Origin: Protopterus annectens
Taxonomy: Eukaryota; Chordata; Ceratodontiformes; Protopteridae
DNA: 64,000 nucleotides
NCBI RefSeq assembly: GCF_019279795.1
Contig: NC_056725.1
Coordinates: 1,605,878,293-1,605,942,292, forward strand
Reading direction: 5' to 3'
Shown in pieces: positions 43,261-55,320 of the stretch. The notes beneath the pieces were generated by a model. The model had not been told where the DNA came from. It made no database searches and worked only from the letters and a program-made list of their open reading frames with translations. Numbering within the stretch: the stretch's first letter is position 1; the number at the start of each line of letters is the position of its first letter. The position numbers were made by a program, and so were the translations under genes.

Positions 43261-46200
43261 ACATGTGTGATGCACATCCTGTGCCATCTCACTATCTAAT
43301 ATGTATCATTCTTTAGAGAACTGCCTTAAATGTAGCCTGGTTCTGCACCTGGATGGCTGCCTTCTGGGTTGGCTTTGCAGATCATCCTCTATTACAGCTT
43401 GCAGTACTCCAGCCTGCTGTAGTACATTAAATGTGGGTTGCATTTTTTTAAGTTATGTTTGCAGAATCCACAGGACTCCCTTGGAATTTGCAGGATACAG
43501 TGGCATTAACATTCAGCACATGTGCCCTCTGTTGAGTGCTTTCAAAAAAGTTGATAGCAAAGTACGTGTCACATTTAAATTGCTTTAGATGCACCTGTTG
43601 TGTTTTGGAATCTGGTGGGCATGAGTGGAGTTTATAATTATCCTGAGATGAATAGATAATTGCTTGGTCTTGTTTTAGCATATGTTATGAAATTGTGTCC
43701 ACTGCTGGTGCGTTTATGTTTTTCTTTGGCATGCTACTCTCTTCACAGCTTTCTTTTGGAATATAGCCCACTGTCTGTTATTGAACTTCATGCACTGAAT
43801 AAGAGTTTTGAATTAATTTTTTTCTAACAATATAATAAGACTAAAGTTATTAACTTGTAAATCAAGTTTTCAATATTTTTATCTAGATCTGATGCAGTCC
43901 ATTTAAGACACACTAGCACTTTTAAGCCCCTCCACCACCACCATAAAACCCTTCCTTCCTTTGAAGAAGCTTGTAAGGTTGAAGTAAGGTAAGCACTGAA
44001 CAGACCATTAAAAAGAAACATTAAAAAGAAACATTACAGTTTGTCTCAGGGAGATCATCCTATACATTTTAAATCACGATAATAATTTAAGAATTGTAAT
44101 AGCAGATAAAGAAGGTAGTGCATATGAACACTGGAAATATTTTAATGAAATGAAATTACCTTTAGATGACAGCAACCATTAGAGGTATATTTAAGTGCAT
44201 GATATCAACAGAGCTTAGAAAGGGATAGACAGTGGGCTGTTAGAAATGTTACATACTCGTCATATTTCAGTACAAGTGCATGACTTTTTGTATGTGTGAA
44301 AAAGTACCAGTTTTCTCTAGAATACCTAACATTCATCATTTCTTTAACTAATTTCTATTTTAGGCCAACAAATTCAATCAGGTGCTCCAAAATGGAACCA
44401 TTCAGGATATATGTTTAGAAAATTAATGGTATATTTTAAAATTGCTAAAATAAGTGGAGTTTACAGCTGTTGCTTTATTAAAGTCAACAGAAATTAAGGA
44501 TTTATATATGTCTGTTCTGCAAGTCATAAGTATCAAAATAATATGTTATTTAAATAAGAAAAAAAGAAAATCTGCCAGTACTAACACTGATGCCTTGTGT
44601 AATTTGCAAGATTAGGGTCTAACTAGCAATTTTTCGTACAAATTCAAGAATAAATATTGTAAGCAGGTTAAGGGTGTGACTATAAGTGCAGCTCTTGACC
44701 AATCATTTTCCAAAGGATTGAGGTTTGGTAACAGATTGATTTGTCCTGGGACATCTTCAAGTGGGGCTAGATAAATATAGAGGCAGGAATTAGGAGGCTG
44801 GGGGGAGGATAGGGTTAAATGGGAATGAAGGATGGTTGGGAGGAAATGAGGTAAGGGTAGGGAGGAGCTTAAAGGGTTTAGGTAAGTGTAACTGGTGAAG
44901 GAATCACATTTTTGGTGTGAACTTGCTACACCAAGTACTACGTCCTTGATGACCTGTAGGTATTTAACGGTACATGGATGCCTTGGTTTAATAGTGGTAA
45001 GGTATGGTGGAGTTACATTACAGTTTTTTTTTCTTGTCAATTAGTTAGGGTTACATATTTGCCAGATTGTTTTATGTTTTATCCCCCTTTTGTTAATTGT
45101 TTAGGAGGGAGTGCAGAAGTACTTTAACTATAGAGCACTGGATGTAGGCAATTTATTGGCCCAAGGACATTGCTGGCTGCCGTTCAGTGTCATAGCATTT
45201 GTTTGAAGGGGGCAGAGCCGAATATTAAAGATAGCCATTAGTGAGGCAGGGAGAAGTAGAAAGTGTTCTGAAGTGGTCTTCCATGGCATGGGAGTTCATA
45301 TCTGTCATGCATCTGTTATGAATGGGAAGCTTTTATTCTACTGGCCTGATGGGTCTTATAGACTTATTTAATTTGTGATCAGGGGCAGGGTTTGGAGTGC
45401 TGTCTTATGGTTATGGTCATGGTCATCAGTTAGGTGAGCTCATGAGCGAACACATGTGGGGAACATGGCCTGCAAGTTGTAGGGCCTGCCAGTTTAATAG
45501 GTTGCGAATACCAAGGAGGCAGCAAGTTGGTGGATGTCTGTGGTTATTTCACTGTGGGGGTGGCTTTCCAGCTCAGTTAGATTGCTGAACCATGCCTTCC
45601 TGTGAAGGGAAGCAGTGCGGATTTGCTGATCAGTGGCTGAGTTGATCTTGACTTTGCTGTATTTTTAAAAAAAAAAGAGCAGAGTTTGCAGTTGCAGGCG
45701 CTTTCACAGGGTATGAAGCACCCATTAGTATGGATAGATTCTGCAATGGACACATTGCTGTGCTCCGCTTAGTGGAAGCTACAAGGGGATTTTTGTGAGT
45801 TTTAAGTAAGGGAGACTAACGACTGCCCTGCGCATGCACAGTGTGCAGCAAATTGTCAGTGGAGTGGGGCATTACTTTTTAATTGTACATCCTTTCACAG
45901 GAGGGGAAGAGAGGTTGGAGGGAGTGGGCCTCTTGTCTGCACAGAGTTTCCGATATGTCCACATCTGGCTATCCCTAATTTTGGCCTTCACCCCCTTTTA
46001 TATATAACTTGGTTCAGAGCTCTTGCCATCAGAAAACAACAACAACAACAAATAATCTGAGAGGGTTCATTGAGGAGGAAGTATGAAAAACAGTAACCTC
46101 AATGGAAGATGTCAATTTTGAATAGATAGAGAACACAAAAGCTACCCAACTCTGAAGGTATACTGGCCATTTGATCTGGCCTAGTGTGCATAACCTTACA

Positions 46201-46849
46201 TGGGGAAACAGAATGGTAATGCCAGAAACTTGGTGAGTGTCCCTATATTTCCAAGTATGCAACTTCCAGTTTTAAGTGGGGTTTTTAAGCATGCTTGGTC
46301 TCTGCTCATGTTGGGTGCAGCGGGAGCATTGCTTTAGTGTTGTGTGCATTTGGGGATGTGAGTGATCACAGTTTGCAGTTTTTTGCAATTACAGGGACAC
46401 ACTTGTTTTCCATTGTTGCTGAAGGGTTTAAATATGCAGGGTTGGTGGATCAGAGTTTTGATGAGAGAGTTGTGTCCTAGTCTTGCTTTGCTGGTAACTG
46501 TGATTGTTTTATTAAAAAGAAAAAGGTATTGGTGATATAGGCTCATGCTCAGAGCTTGGTTTCTGTGAAGACATTCTGAGACTCTCTGGTGGGGGCAATG
46601 ATGGCTTGTTTCAATAACACATTAACGGTCATGGAAAGAGGTGGGGGAGTTGGCTCACTTTTCGGATTCTGTGCATGGGGGCACCATTCCCTTTTCAGCT
46701 TATGGATGTAAGATGGTAAGGGTAGGAAGGGAGGAAAAAGAGGGGAGAGATAAAGAAAATTTGTAGATATTTATAACAGGTGCTGGATATTACTTTAAGC
46801 CTGACAATACATGGCTATGTACAGAGGATTTAGTCCAGAACTCATCGAG
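43261..46849. other. No recognisable gene
   Basis: Mostly non-coding. ATTAAAAAGAAAC occurs in tandem at 44007-44034, and a CAACAA run lies near 46035. A 142-codon minus-strand frame at 44612-45040 has no recognisable domain and is biased in composition. Confidence 0.4.
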
Positions 46850-47770
46850 TGGCTTTTTGTGAATCTGACTTGTTTCTCTTCAGTGGTTTGGTTATTTCAG
46901 CAACTCTGAGTTTGTAAGAGCAATATTTAAGGTTTGGTCTGTGGTGGACCTTGTCCCTCGGTTGTTTATGGTCTGGCTAGAATTTCGGCTTGAAGTTGAA
47001 ACATACCTCTTTACTGTACACAATTTTTCAGACTCTCCAGATGTTGGTCTTTTGTTTTTGGTCTGTTTCTCATAAAATAGTACTTGTCTGACCTACATCA
47101 CTGTCAAATCATCTGGGATGAAGGCAGAGAAGGATGACAGACATTTGGGTTTCAGGCTTAATACCCTTCAGAGTAGTCATGGGAATTCAAAACCTGTTAT
47201 GTCAGCCTAGATTTATAAGAGCAACATTTGAAAAGTGTCCCCAGTTTTTGGCGGTTGTCCTCCCATTATTTATGGCTTGTCCAAATTCTTGTTCTAAGAC
47301 ATTGAGAGGCATGAGTTGAGAGTATCTGTAGAATGTGCTAGCACCACACCTTTGCTAGGCAGACCATTTCTGCTAGTGTCGTACCTCTCGAGTACAGATT
47401 TTCACAGGAGGGAGACATAAGCACAGAATGTCCAGGTCTTTTCCTCATAGTTTGGTTTGCTTTTCCTAAATGGTAGCTACTTGTCAAATCACTGGCAAGT
47501 CATTAAAGGTTGCAGTCAGAAATGAGAATAGACACTCGAGTTCAGAATGCCTACCCTTCTGGAAATTCATGCTAGTGCAATACTGGATGGGTTTTATATG
47601 CTTGTAAGGCCAATATAAGTAGTTAAAAGCAATATTTAATTAGAAAAAGCAATATTTAATTAAAAAAAAAATCCCTAGTTTTGGACATTTGTCCACTTTA
47701 CTTACAGCTTTCTCCAGATGTTTTTTCTCTATGAGATTGAGAGGTATGGCCTGCGTGCACTTTTACTGCT
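46850..47770 (-). repeat. Three diverged copies of the CATACCTCTCAACC family in tandem
   Basis: Segments ending near 47000, 47315 and 47755 each carry, in order, an AATATTTAA-like block, GTCC..AGTTTTTGG, TTTATGGCTTGTCC or an equivalent, and a terminal GAGATTGAGAGGTATG-like motif. Copies are about 310 and 430 bp apart and are the reverse complement of the family members at 28549-31576. Strongly diverged; tandem duplication or repeated insertion. Confidence 0.5.
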
Positions 47771-49721
47771 GCCTGCAATAACTGGAGTTTACTACAGAGT
47801 CCCCAGACTGGACAACTAGCTTAATGCAGGTGGTAAGGGGCGGCCATACCGATACAGTGTTTGGCACATAGATACAGGGGAAAGGGTTTGATTTTCATCA
47901 TTCATTTGTGGGGGGATAACAGAGCTTGGGTGGATGTAGGGGCTGAGTTGTTGAACTAGGAAAGGGATGGAATGCTTCATTTTCCATCACTTTCTCTAAG
48001 CACCATGTTTTAATATTGTCCCTGCAATGTAGTTAACTTAAATGGATGTCCGTCACTTTCTCTAGAAAGTTAAGGGGAAGGCAAGTGTTAGTAGTTGAGC
48101 TCAAATAAGGTCTCTGTATTTACATTGTGCTTAAAGATGGTGGAGGGCTTGTGCACAACATGGGGAGGCAGATAGGTTCTTGGTGGTGGGGTATTGGAGT
48201 TTTACTGTATCTCGTTCACTGAATTTGCTAGCGAGCTTGGATTCATTTACCCACAGGGTCATAAGTGGGATTTTTGTGCCATCCTGCATTAATTTGTTTC
48301 CCAAGAAGTTTGCAGTCATAGTGTGTTAGGCATATAAGGCTAAGTATTCCACTTTTCAGCCAGTGGAGTTGGCAGGCAAATGTATACTGTAGAAGGGGGG
48401 GTCTGCTTGCTTTACCTCTGGTAAGAACGAGTGTATGGTGAAGGTGCCGGCAGTTCAGTTCCTCTACCAGGTGAAAGCTGATCATTCTGACACCTGTTGA
48501 AAGTATGGTAAGGGTATGGGGGGTAATGTTAGGAAACCCTTCCCCTTTGACATGGATGCTGTCACAGGCTCCATAATTGGATGTATCAACAGAAGTAGGG
48601 AATGGTTTAAAATCTTTTTTACCCTAATTGTTTCTCCTTTCATTTTTCTAGATGAAGAATGCTGCCATCTGTAATGTGGAGTAAAAGGGTAGAAGATGGA
48701 ACACTTACTAATGGAATATTAACTAAGAAGCAAATAAGATGGTTAAAGGTGCTAATCTGATTTATAGACTAGGCATTTTAATGAAATAATATGATTCAGT
48801 TCTATTTCCTACTGATATCTATTAAATGTTGACATAGAATGTGTGACAGGCTTTCAATATGGAATGTTGAGGAACGTGAACTCTTATGGCCCTAAATGCA
48901 GACTGTTCTTTGACATGAAGAACACTTGGGAGGTTGGGGTAGGTTAGCAAGGTGTTTTACTGTGTTTTAAGCATCTTAATTTTATTGCTGGGTACATGTT
49001 GCTGTTTGAGCTGCTTGTAGAGTAAAGCAGCAAATGAGAGAAGCTGCCAAGGTTACACTTGGTAGCACCTAATGTTGTCATTAAAAAGTTTGGTCTGTGT
49101 GTTCACAGGACTTGTAGTTGCCTTTTCCTTTGCAGATTGGGTTGCGCAGAGGGAGTATCAGTTGGTGACCTGAAGGAAGCGCACGAAAAAGGTGATACAT
49201 GCTGCTGCAGGGGATGTTTGACTACTGGAATGGTGCGTAATGAGGTTGCAGGTCTCCTACATTAGTAAGTACTTATTCAGACATGTTGGAATGGGTGCAT
49301 TTTGGGGAGTAGTGTGGGGTCAGGTGAAAAAGAGTTAAGTCATAGGCAGGGTGAGGCAGGTTTGGGGTTCATTTAGGGGACATTGGGGGTTATCCATGGG
49401 GGGATTTACAGCAGCATGGTTTAGAGTGGACTTTTGGGACCCGGTAGTGGGGTTAAAGTTACTTGGGCAAGGCTGTGCTGATGGGTTGCTCTTTGGTCTG
49501 TGCCTCATTGACAGCATTGTTGGTGATAGCCAGAGACAAGGATGGATTAATAAATCTTTTGTAATGCGTTAGGCTCTGGAATTGTCAAGCAGTTCACCTG
49601 GGTTGCTTTGTGTATTCAGGTGCCCCCCTTCTTAATCGATCAACATTGGGTAAGGGTTAATAGGCTGGTGCATGCTGATTTGGCAGTGTGGTAGATTTGT
49701 GTTTAGTAGTTAATGGTAGGG
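47771..49721. other. No recognisable gene
   Basis: Non-coding. Several small frames, none with domain evidence. Confidence 0.4.
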
Positions 49722-49899
49722 CATTTGGGCGGGTCTACTTTATTCCCGCGAAAGCCAAATCGGTCAAATACAATTCACGTGACACATAACGAGCGAAATG
49801 CGAGTACATCGAATGCACTAAACCACGAAAGTGGAAATATCGAATTTGCATAGTTGGCCAGTCTGTGGAATAGCTCCGTAAGGTAAGTGTGTGATAGTT

Positions 49900-50233
49900 A
49901 TAGGTTCATAGGTTCATAGGGTTATGCTAGGCTATCTGCCCTAAGGCATTTATAAGCCTAGCCCAAAGTTTTGTGGCTTACGCCACCCCTTATATGAAAA
50001 AATACTGTGCCCATTAGTTTGTTGTGCCTCTGTCCAGCAGTGACACAGAGATGATTTCTGGGGTAAACCTACGATCTCCCATCCACAGGTCAAGATTTCT
50101 CTTGAACAGAGCCAGCGAGGTGCTCTGCCTCACATGGACCGGGATTTTATTCCACAGCATAGGGAGTCTCTGAGTGATAAATCTATCCCTCCAGCACGTC
50201 CTATTTATATCCATGCTAAGGTTTAAGTCGCTA
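49900..50233 (-). pseudogene. CR1 LINE 3' fragment inside the TIR element
   Basis: The plus strand begins TAGGTTCATAGGTTCATAGG, the complement of the CR1 tail. The minus-strand frame 50014-50214 encodes INRTCWRDRFITQRLPMLWNKIP and RQSTSLALFKRNLDLWMGDRRF, the ORF2 C-terminus. It is inserted between TAAGGTAAGTGTGTGATAGTTAT and ACCTTAGGGTTAGGG, as shown by the uninterrupted second unit at 50355-50400. Confidence 0.88.
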
Positions 50234-50577
50234 GACCTTAGGGTTAGGGTGCGGGTTAAGGTAAGTGCATAGATAGGTAATGTATTTAAGGTTTAGTGCA
50301 GGGTTTTGTTAAGTGTATGTGTGTGGAATATTTAGTTTGTTTGGGTATATCTCAGTAAGGTAAGTGTGCAGTAGCTATGGACCTTAGGGTTAGGGAGGGG
50401 TTAAGGATAGTGCATAGATAGTTGTGTATGTAGGGTTTAGTATAGGGTTAGAAGTAGGGTTTTGGTGCTTTACTTTAGGGTTAGAAGTAGGGTTTTGGTT
50501 AGTGTGTGTTTGTGTTGTTTTTTTACTGTGCTTCGGTAGGTAGTATGTTGCGGGCAGTGGGGAGAGATCGTGATTTC
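50234..50577. repeat. Diverged internal tandem units with TTAGGGTT motifs
   Basis: Units with GTAAGGTAAGTG, ACCTTAGGGTTAGGG, GGGTTAAGG and GTGCATAGATAG repeat at about 50234-50280 and 50355-50415. AGGGTTAGAAGTAGGGTTTTGGT occurs twice at about 50446-50500. The TTAGGGTTAGGG resemblance to telomere repeat is short. Confidence 0.6.
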
Positions 50578-50689
50578 GAATTTCGCAGTTTAGTCCATTC
50601 GATGTATTTGCGTTTCACTCGTTATGGTTCGTGCGAATTGTATTCGACCAATTTAGCTTTTGCGGAAATAAAGTAGATCCCATTTGGGC

Positions 50690-52303
50690 ATGGGGATGGG
50701 GGTTGTTTAGGGGATTTGCAAGTAATTATTAAGGTGACAGCAAATTTGGGGCTAGGTTTTTTTTTCGGGGGTATGGCTTTGGCTTGCAGGCTGGCAGGAG
50801 GAAAAGACATTTGAAGGAGAAATGTTAACTTTTTGAGTTTCAGTTTGGTCGTGTCAATGGTTAGCAGGAGAAGTTGTGAAGAAATGGATTAACTTCTATG
50901 CAGAAGGGTTCCTTGTGGATGATGCTACTTCAGGAGTTTAGCACTGGAAACTATTGGATTGGGCGAGATTGTAGGACTAGTTTAAAGGTTTGATTGAACA
51001 TTGCAAGGTAGGAGGGTGGGGTATGTGAGGAGCAAGTTTCCATTATTTAAGCAGAGGTTTGAAGGTCCAAACAAGGTATGGTTTTGGGTGGTTGCTAGTG
51101 AATGCAGGCTATGGTTTGTTTAAGTTTAGAAGTTTGAGGGGCGAAGTTTCACGACAAAGGTGGATTAGCATGTCAAGGAGTCCTTTGCACTCCGAAAATT
51201 GGCAAGTGTTGGAGGATGATTTTAGCTTGTTGGCTGTCAGGATAGAAGGACATTTGGAATAAAGATGTAGGTGATGGAAGGACATTTTGGAGATGGATGT
51301 TATTGTTTGCAGTTGCTTTCTTTTGTCTGGCATGAAGGGTAGTAGAAGAAGTTGTTGGGTAAATGGTTAATTTTCATTTGGATAGTAAGGCAGTGGTATG
51401 AGCCTTGTCAGAGGAGGTGCATTAGGTTGTGCTTGGAATGATTACTGGTGGTATGGGATTTCAGAGCAGCATTTGATGGAAGGTAATGGTATATGGCATG
51501 GCATTGCAAGATTTTGTTAAATTCTGTCTGGACCTGGGGATCAAGGTTAGGCCATTCAGTTGGTCAGGGTGAATTTAGCTCCAATTAGATAGGTGCACAG
51601 GTGTTTGGAGGTAGGATAAATGAGGATGTAGGTTTTACAAGGGTGTGGGTTTTAATTTGGTGTTGGAGAGGGATCATTGGTTTAATTTCAGCTGCTTAGG
51701 CAACTGGTTGCTTTGGGTATTTATATGATGAGTTCTGAGTTATTGATGACAGGGACCCAGTTTTGGTTCAGAGAGGATGGAGTACACCAAATGATGTTTG
51801 GTGTCATCCTTTTAATGTACAGTTAGGTTGTTTTGGAAGGTTTCCCTGAAAGTTTTGGTATGAATGAGGGGGAACAGCCTTGTCAGGCTGGTGGGCAGAG
51901 AAGAGGGGCAGGCTTGCCCCCTTCTGTTCCCCCTCTGATGTTGGATGTTCAATTCAATGAGTTGGGAAAGGAAAGTGAGCAGTGGATGCTGTTTGATAAG
52001 TAAAATAAGCGAGTGAAGGTAAGCTGCTTATTGCTTGGATGTATAATTCAATAAATGGTAACTGAAGTGAGTGGTGGTACGCTGCTTCATAAGTAAGCAA
52101 GTGGAGGTATAGATGTTGCTTACTGGTCAGGATGAGTGGGGTCACGCTGTCCTATGTTAATGTTACATGGATGTTATCCTCACCTATATCATGTGTTGGT
52201 TGTAATTAATAAATATTGGTTAACAATTATGTTTATGGAAGTTTAATAAAGGTTGTCAAACTTCACCCAGTGTGATGTGTTTATTGAACGGGACCAGGAC
52301 AAA
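50690..52303. other. G-rich non-coding region
   Basis: No gene. A 60-70-bp diverged repeat with GGATGT..AATTCAAT, GAGTGGTGG/GTGAGCAG and GTAAGCTGCTTA lies at about 51945-52130. Confidence 0.4.
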
Positions 52304-52403
52304 CATTTCTACAGCATGGCTATAACAGCAAAAAGATAGATGTGAATTTTTCAGATATTGTTTTAGAATGTAACACCATTGATAAATCTGTTTTTTGTAC
52401 AGC

Positions 52404-52720
52404 TTATAAAGAACCTTGTACGTTCACAGCTGAAACTGTATGGCAATTGTAAAATATATGTTCTGCAATGTACAGACTGAATAGATCAGACATTAGACAT
52501 GCAATTGCAAAAACTGGAAAGAGTTGAAATGCATTCCCTGATTGTTCAGAATAATGGGTTAATTTCCATATTTCACCTACAAAAGGAGCACACTGTGTTT
52601 TTGAATAATCCATTTAAGGGTACGGACACCCTGCGTACACAAAACCTACAGGCTCATACATGTGTGGGCTTTGTAAGCAATGAAGATAAACACTAACCAG
52701 TTTACAATAAAAGTCAAAGC
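52404..52720 (+). pseudogene. Possible Penelope-like EN remnant
   Basis: Read with stops, the plus strand gives KLYGNCKIYVLQCTD, IDQTLDMQLQKLERVEMHS and ISIFHLQKEHTVFL...FKGTDTLR. The order resembles the cysteine-linked GIY-YIG part of Penelope-like ORFs, where a YVLxC block is followed by a YIGxT and a HxxxxH-type block. Strongly decayed; the match is only suggestive. Confidence 0.3.
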
Positions 52721-53084
52721 AGATGATAGATGACCTATATAAGAAGGCTTAATTTTGTTCCTCATTAAGGAAGTTTATATATTTTGTTTGAATGTATTAT
52801 AAAATGTGTGAGGAGTTGACACTCTCACTCCTCAAATGTAAAGAATGTAGATCTGGCTAGCTGCAACACCATCCTCATCAGGGATTCTTGAGACAGTAAG
52901 TACAAATTATTTAAAATGAAAGCTGACTGTATGCAAAGTTTTTTTTTTGTTAAATAGGTAATTCTGTTTCAATTAAAATGTAAAAGTTTAACAGTTGGGA
53001 ATGTTTTAAGCTGCAGTGGATTGTTGGCTAAAACATCCAGTGGTACAAAAGAATGATTTAATTTTTTTTTCTAAATATGTTTTG
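52721..53084. other. No recognisable gene
   Basis: AT-rich non-coding stretch. Confidence 0.4.
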
Positions 53085-53295
53085 ATTTTGATTTTTATTT
53101 ATTTATTTCCATTTGCTTACTGAGATAGTCTGCCTAGATACAACTCCATTTTCAGCACAGAGCCACGAAGAAAAGTTCTAATAACCAATAATACAAAAAA
53201 GAAAATATAGTATACAGAAATACAATAAACAACAGGTAGTGAAAGTGTATTATGGTCACATAAGCATAACTAAAACGCTACTTTGTTAATCTTTA
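53085..53295 (-). mobile_element. L2-like LINE 3' end fragment
   Basis: The plus strand begins TTTTTATTTATTTATTTCC, then GAGATAGTCTGCCTAGATACAA and TCCATTTTCAGCACAGAGCCACGAAGAAAAG, the complement of the L2-like tail seen at 6850-6948 and 11308-11420. Only the 3' UTR is present. Confidence 0.6.
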
Positions 53296-53368
53296 ACATT
53301 TCTAACCTTGACTAGGGTTAAAATGGCCCTTCAGGTCAGTCTAGTATTAACCTATGAACCTAAAAAAA
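53296..53368 (+). mobile_element. CR1 LINE 3' tip
   Basis: GGCCCTTCAGGTCAGTCTAGTATTAACCTATGAACCTA resembles the terminal part of the CR1 at 20170-20216. Confidence 0.6.
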
Positions 53369-53848
53369 ACTATACACAATTTATAGGCATTTCTGAAGTC
53401 TAACTTGTAACGAAAAGGTTTTGTCGCAAGTTAGGTACAAGTGATGTGTAGTGCAGCTCAATGAGTGAGTGACTAGAGAATTATAGGTGTAGCCGTCCCT
53501 GTTAGATGAATGAAAGCCAGTAATGTCAGACTTTAAAATATCAAATACAAAACATTCAGAAGGCTGACAAACGCTGGTAGCTTATTTATCAGACTGCAGT
53601 ACAGCTGGGAATGGGATTGTGTCCATTGTCTGCTGCAGTGTGATCTGGAAGTTGGTATATATGATTAGCATTAGGTGTGGGGGCATGACCCCCACATAGG
53701 AAGTGGCCTGTATTTGCCCTCTGCAAAAAGTGATTATATGGCATTACCCTTTCCACTAATATCTTACACAGACAGATTTTACAGCCTCTCTGGCAGTTAA
53801 TATAGATAGTTAAATCTATGAGCTGTTAATGAGTTGCTTCCTGTGTTA
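53369..53848. other. No recognisable gene
   Basis: Non-coding stretch. Confidence 0.4.
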
Positions 53849-55320
53849 TAGGATCATAGGATCATAGGAGATTACTAGGCTATTGACAAGGAGGTCATTT
53901 TAAGCCTAGCCGTTTAAACCCAATGTAATACCATAGAAGTACTAGTCAATACCAAGACTGCATTTAGTGATGACTGCCCATGTCCAGGAGGGCTGTGGGC
54001 ACTATCCCTAGAAAGAATTTATGGTGCCCCATCCACTCGTCCAGGTTCCTCTTGAACAGTGTCATAGAGGTGCTCTGTTTCACATATATTGGTAGCCTGT
54101 TCCAAAGACATGGCAGTCACTGGGAGATAAATCTGTCCCTCCAACATGCCCTACTGAAGTTGCAGACCATATTTAAGTCCCTGGAATGGGTAGTCCTAGA
54201 CATATTTGATTTACGGATATGCAGTAAGTTCATTAGGTTTGTGTCTTGGTTTGCTATGTAGGCCAGGCATAAGTCTCCCCTAAGAAATCTATACGATACG
54301 GAGTATAGTGACAAGGATTTTAGTTGGTCCATGTAAGGCACATGCTGGAGGTCCTTGATCTTCTTTGTTAGAAACCTCAGAGGTGTCTCTAATTGATGCA
54401 GGTGCTTAGTATGGTACATACCAAATGGGGTGTTATACTCAGTTATAGGCCAGATAAGTGCCAAGTATAGGGTGATTATAACTTCTTTTCCTCCTGAGGT
54501 GAAGCCTTTGCTAGTTAAGTGAGCTACATGGAAAGCTTTTTTTACAATGGTAGACATGTAGTGATCGAGTTTAAGGTCATGGTCCTGAACTTCTGAGAAG
54601 TATATATCAAACAGTAGGGGACACAGCACTGACTTCTGAGGCTTCCTGATGGTAACAGGTCTGCTTGCCGATGTGGAGTCACCCACTTTGATAGTGTGTC
54701 TCCAGTTTGTGAGCCATTTCACAACCCATCTTGAAAAGAAGGGGATTACATTCAGTTTGCTAAGTTTATTGGTAATACCCAAATGTGGGATTCTGTCGAA
54801 AGCCCTTGCCAAGTCAAGGTATGCTGAGTGCACAGATTTGCCCTCATCAGTGGCCCTGGTCATACTTTCAAAGAAATCCACCAGATTTAACAGGCAGGAT
54901 CTGCCCTTCACAAAGCTGAATTTGGTAGGATCTAGGGTTTGGAGGTCACCTATGTCTTTATTTATGAGGTCCATAATAGTATGTTCCATGGCCTTACAGA
55001 TGAGGCCGGTCAGGCTTATGGGTATTTAATTCCCCAGGTCTGTTGCTAGGCCACTTTTGTGGAGGGGAATAACTGTAGCTGCTCTCCATTCTACAGGAAC
55101 AAAGCCTGTGGTTAGGCTATGACTGAAAAGGGTACTTAGTAGTGATGCTAGTTCATGTTTTAGACTGTTTAGAAAACAGTCTGGAATGTCATCTGGTCCC
55201 ACAGAGGCTGTGTTCTTTACCTTGGGCAGTGCTTTTAGGACTTGTTCTTCAGATATGTAAGGTGGGGGGCAGGTTGGGGGAGGGTTTGTATTAAAGTTTG
55301 AACGGGATAAGGGAGTGAAG
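53849..55320 (-). pseudogene. CR1 LINE, RT half and 3' end, internal deletion
   Basis: The 3' end is at 53849 (TAGGATCATAGGATCATAGG). The minus frame 54117-54989 encodes LINKDIGDLQTLDPTKF, LDLARAFDRIPHLG, VLCPLLFDIYFSEVQ, then jumps to LDHYMSTIVKKAFH. About 95 residues with the FADD catalytic motif are deleted at about 54586, in frame. Upstream RT blocks lie to 55320. It carries the GGATCATAGG tail subtype, like 13867, and is more diverged than the 31666 copy. Confidence 0.85.

Larger units (their letters stand above)
49722..50689. mobile_element. DNA transposon remnant with ~100-bp TIRs and 8/9-bp TSD
   Basis: CATTTGGGC stands at 49722-49730 and again at 50681-50689. Between them the left end GGGTCTACTTTATTCC... 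and the reverse-complemented right end GGATCTACTTTATTTCC... match over about 100 bp (to about 49833 and from about 50578), with about 20 differences. Long TIRs with a 9-bp TSD fit Mutator-like elements; an 8-bp reading fits hAT or related groups. No transposase remains. The interior consists of G-rich tandem-like units (GTAAGGTAAGTGTG..., CCTTAGGGTTAGGG...) and a CR1 insertion. Confidence 0.75.

Noticed and set aside
44612-45040. 142-codon minus-strand frame
   Set aside because: No family motif or supporting context; could not be distinguished from chance.
50234-50420. Interstitial telomeric repeat array
   Set aside because: Only two short TTAGGGTTAGGG-like stretches in diverged G-rich units; not a telomere array.
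52861-52900. CTGATGA on the minus strand at CCTCATCAGG
   Set aside because: Resembles a hammerhead 5' core but no GAAA, stem II or stem III follows.
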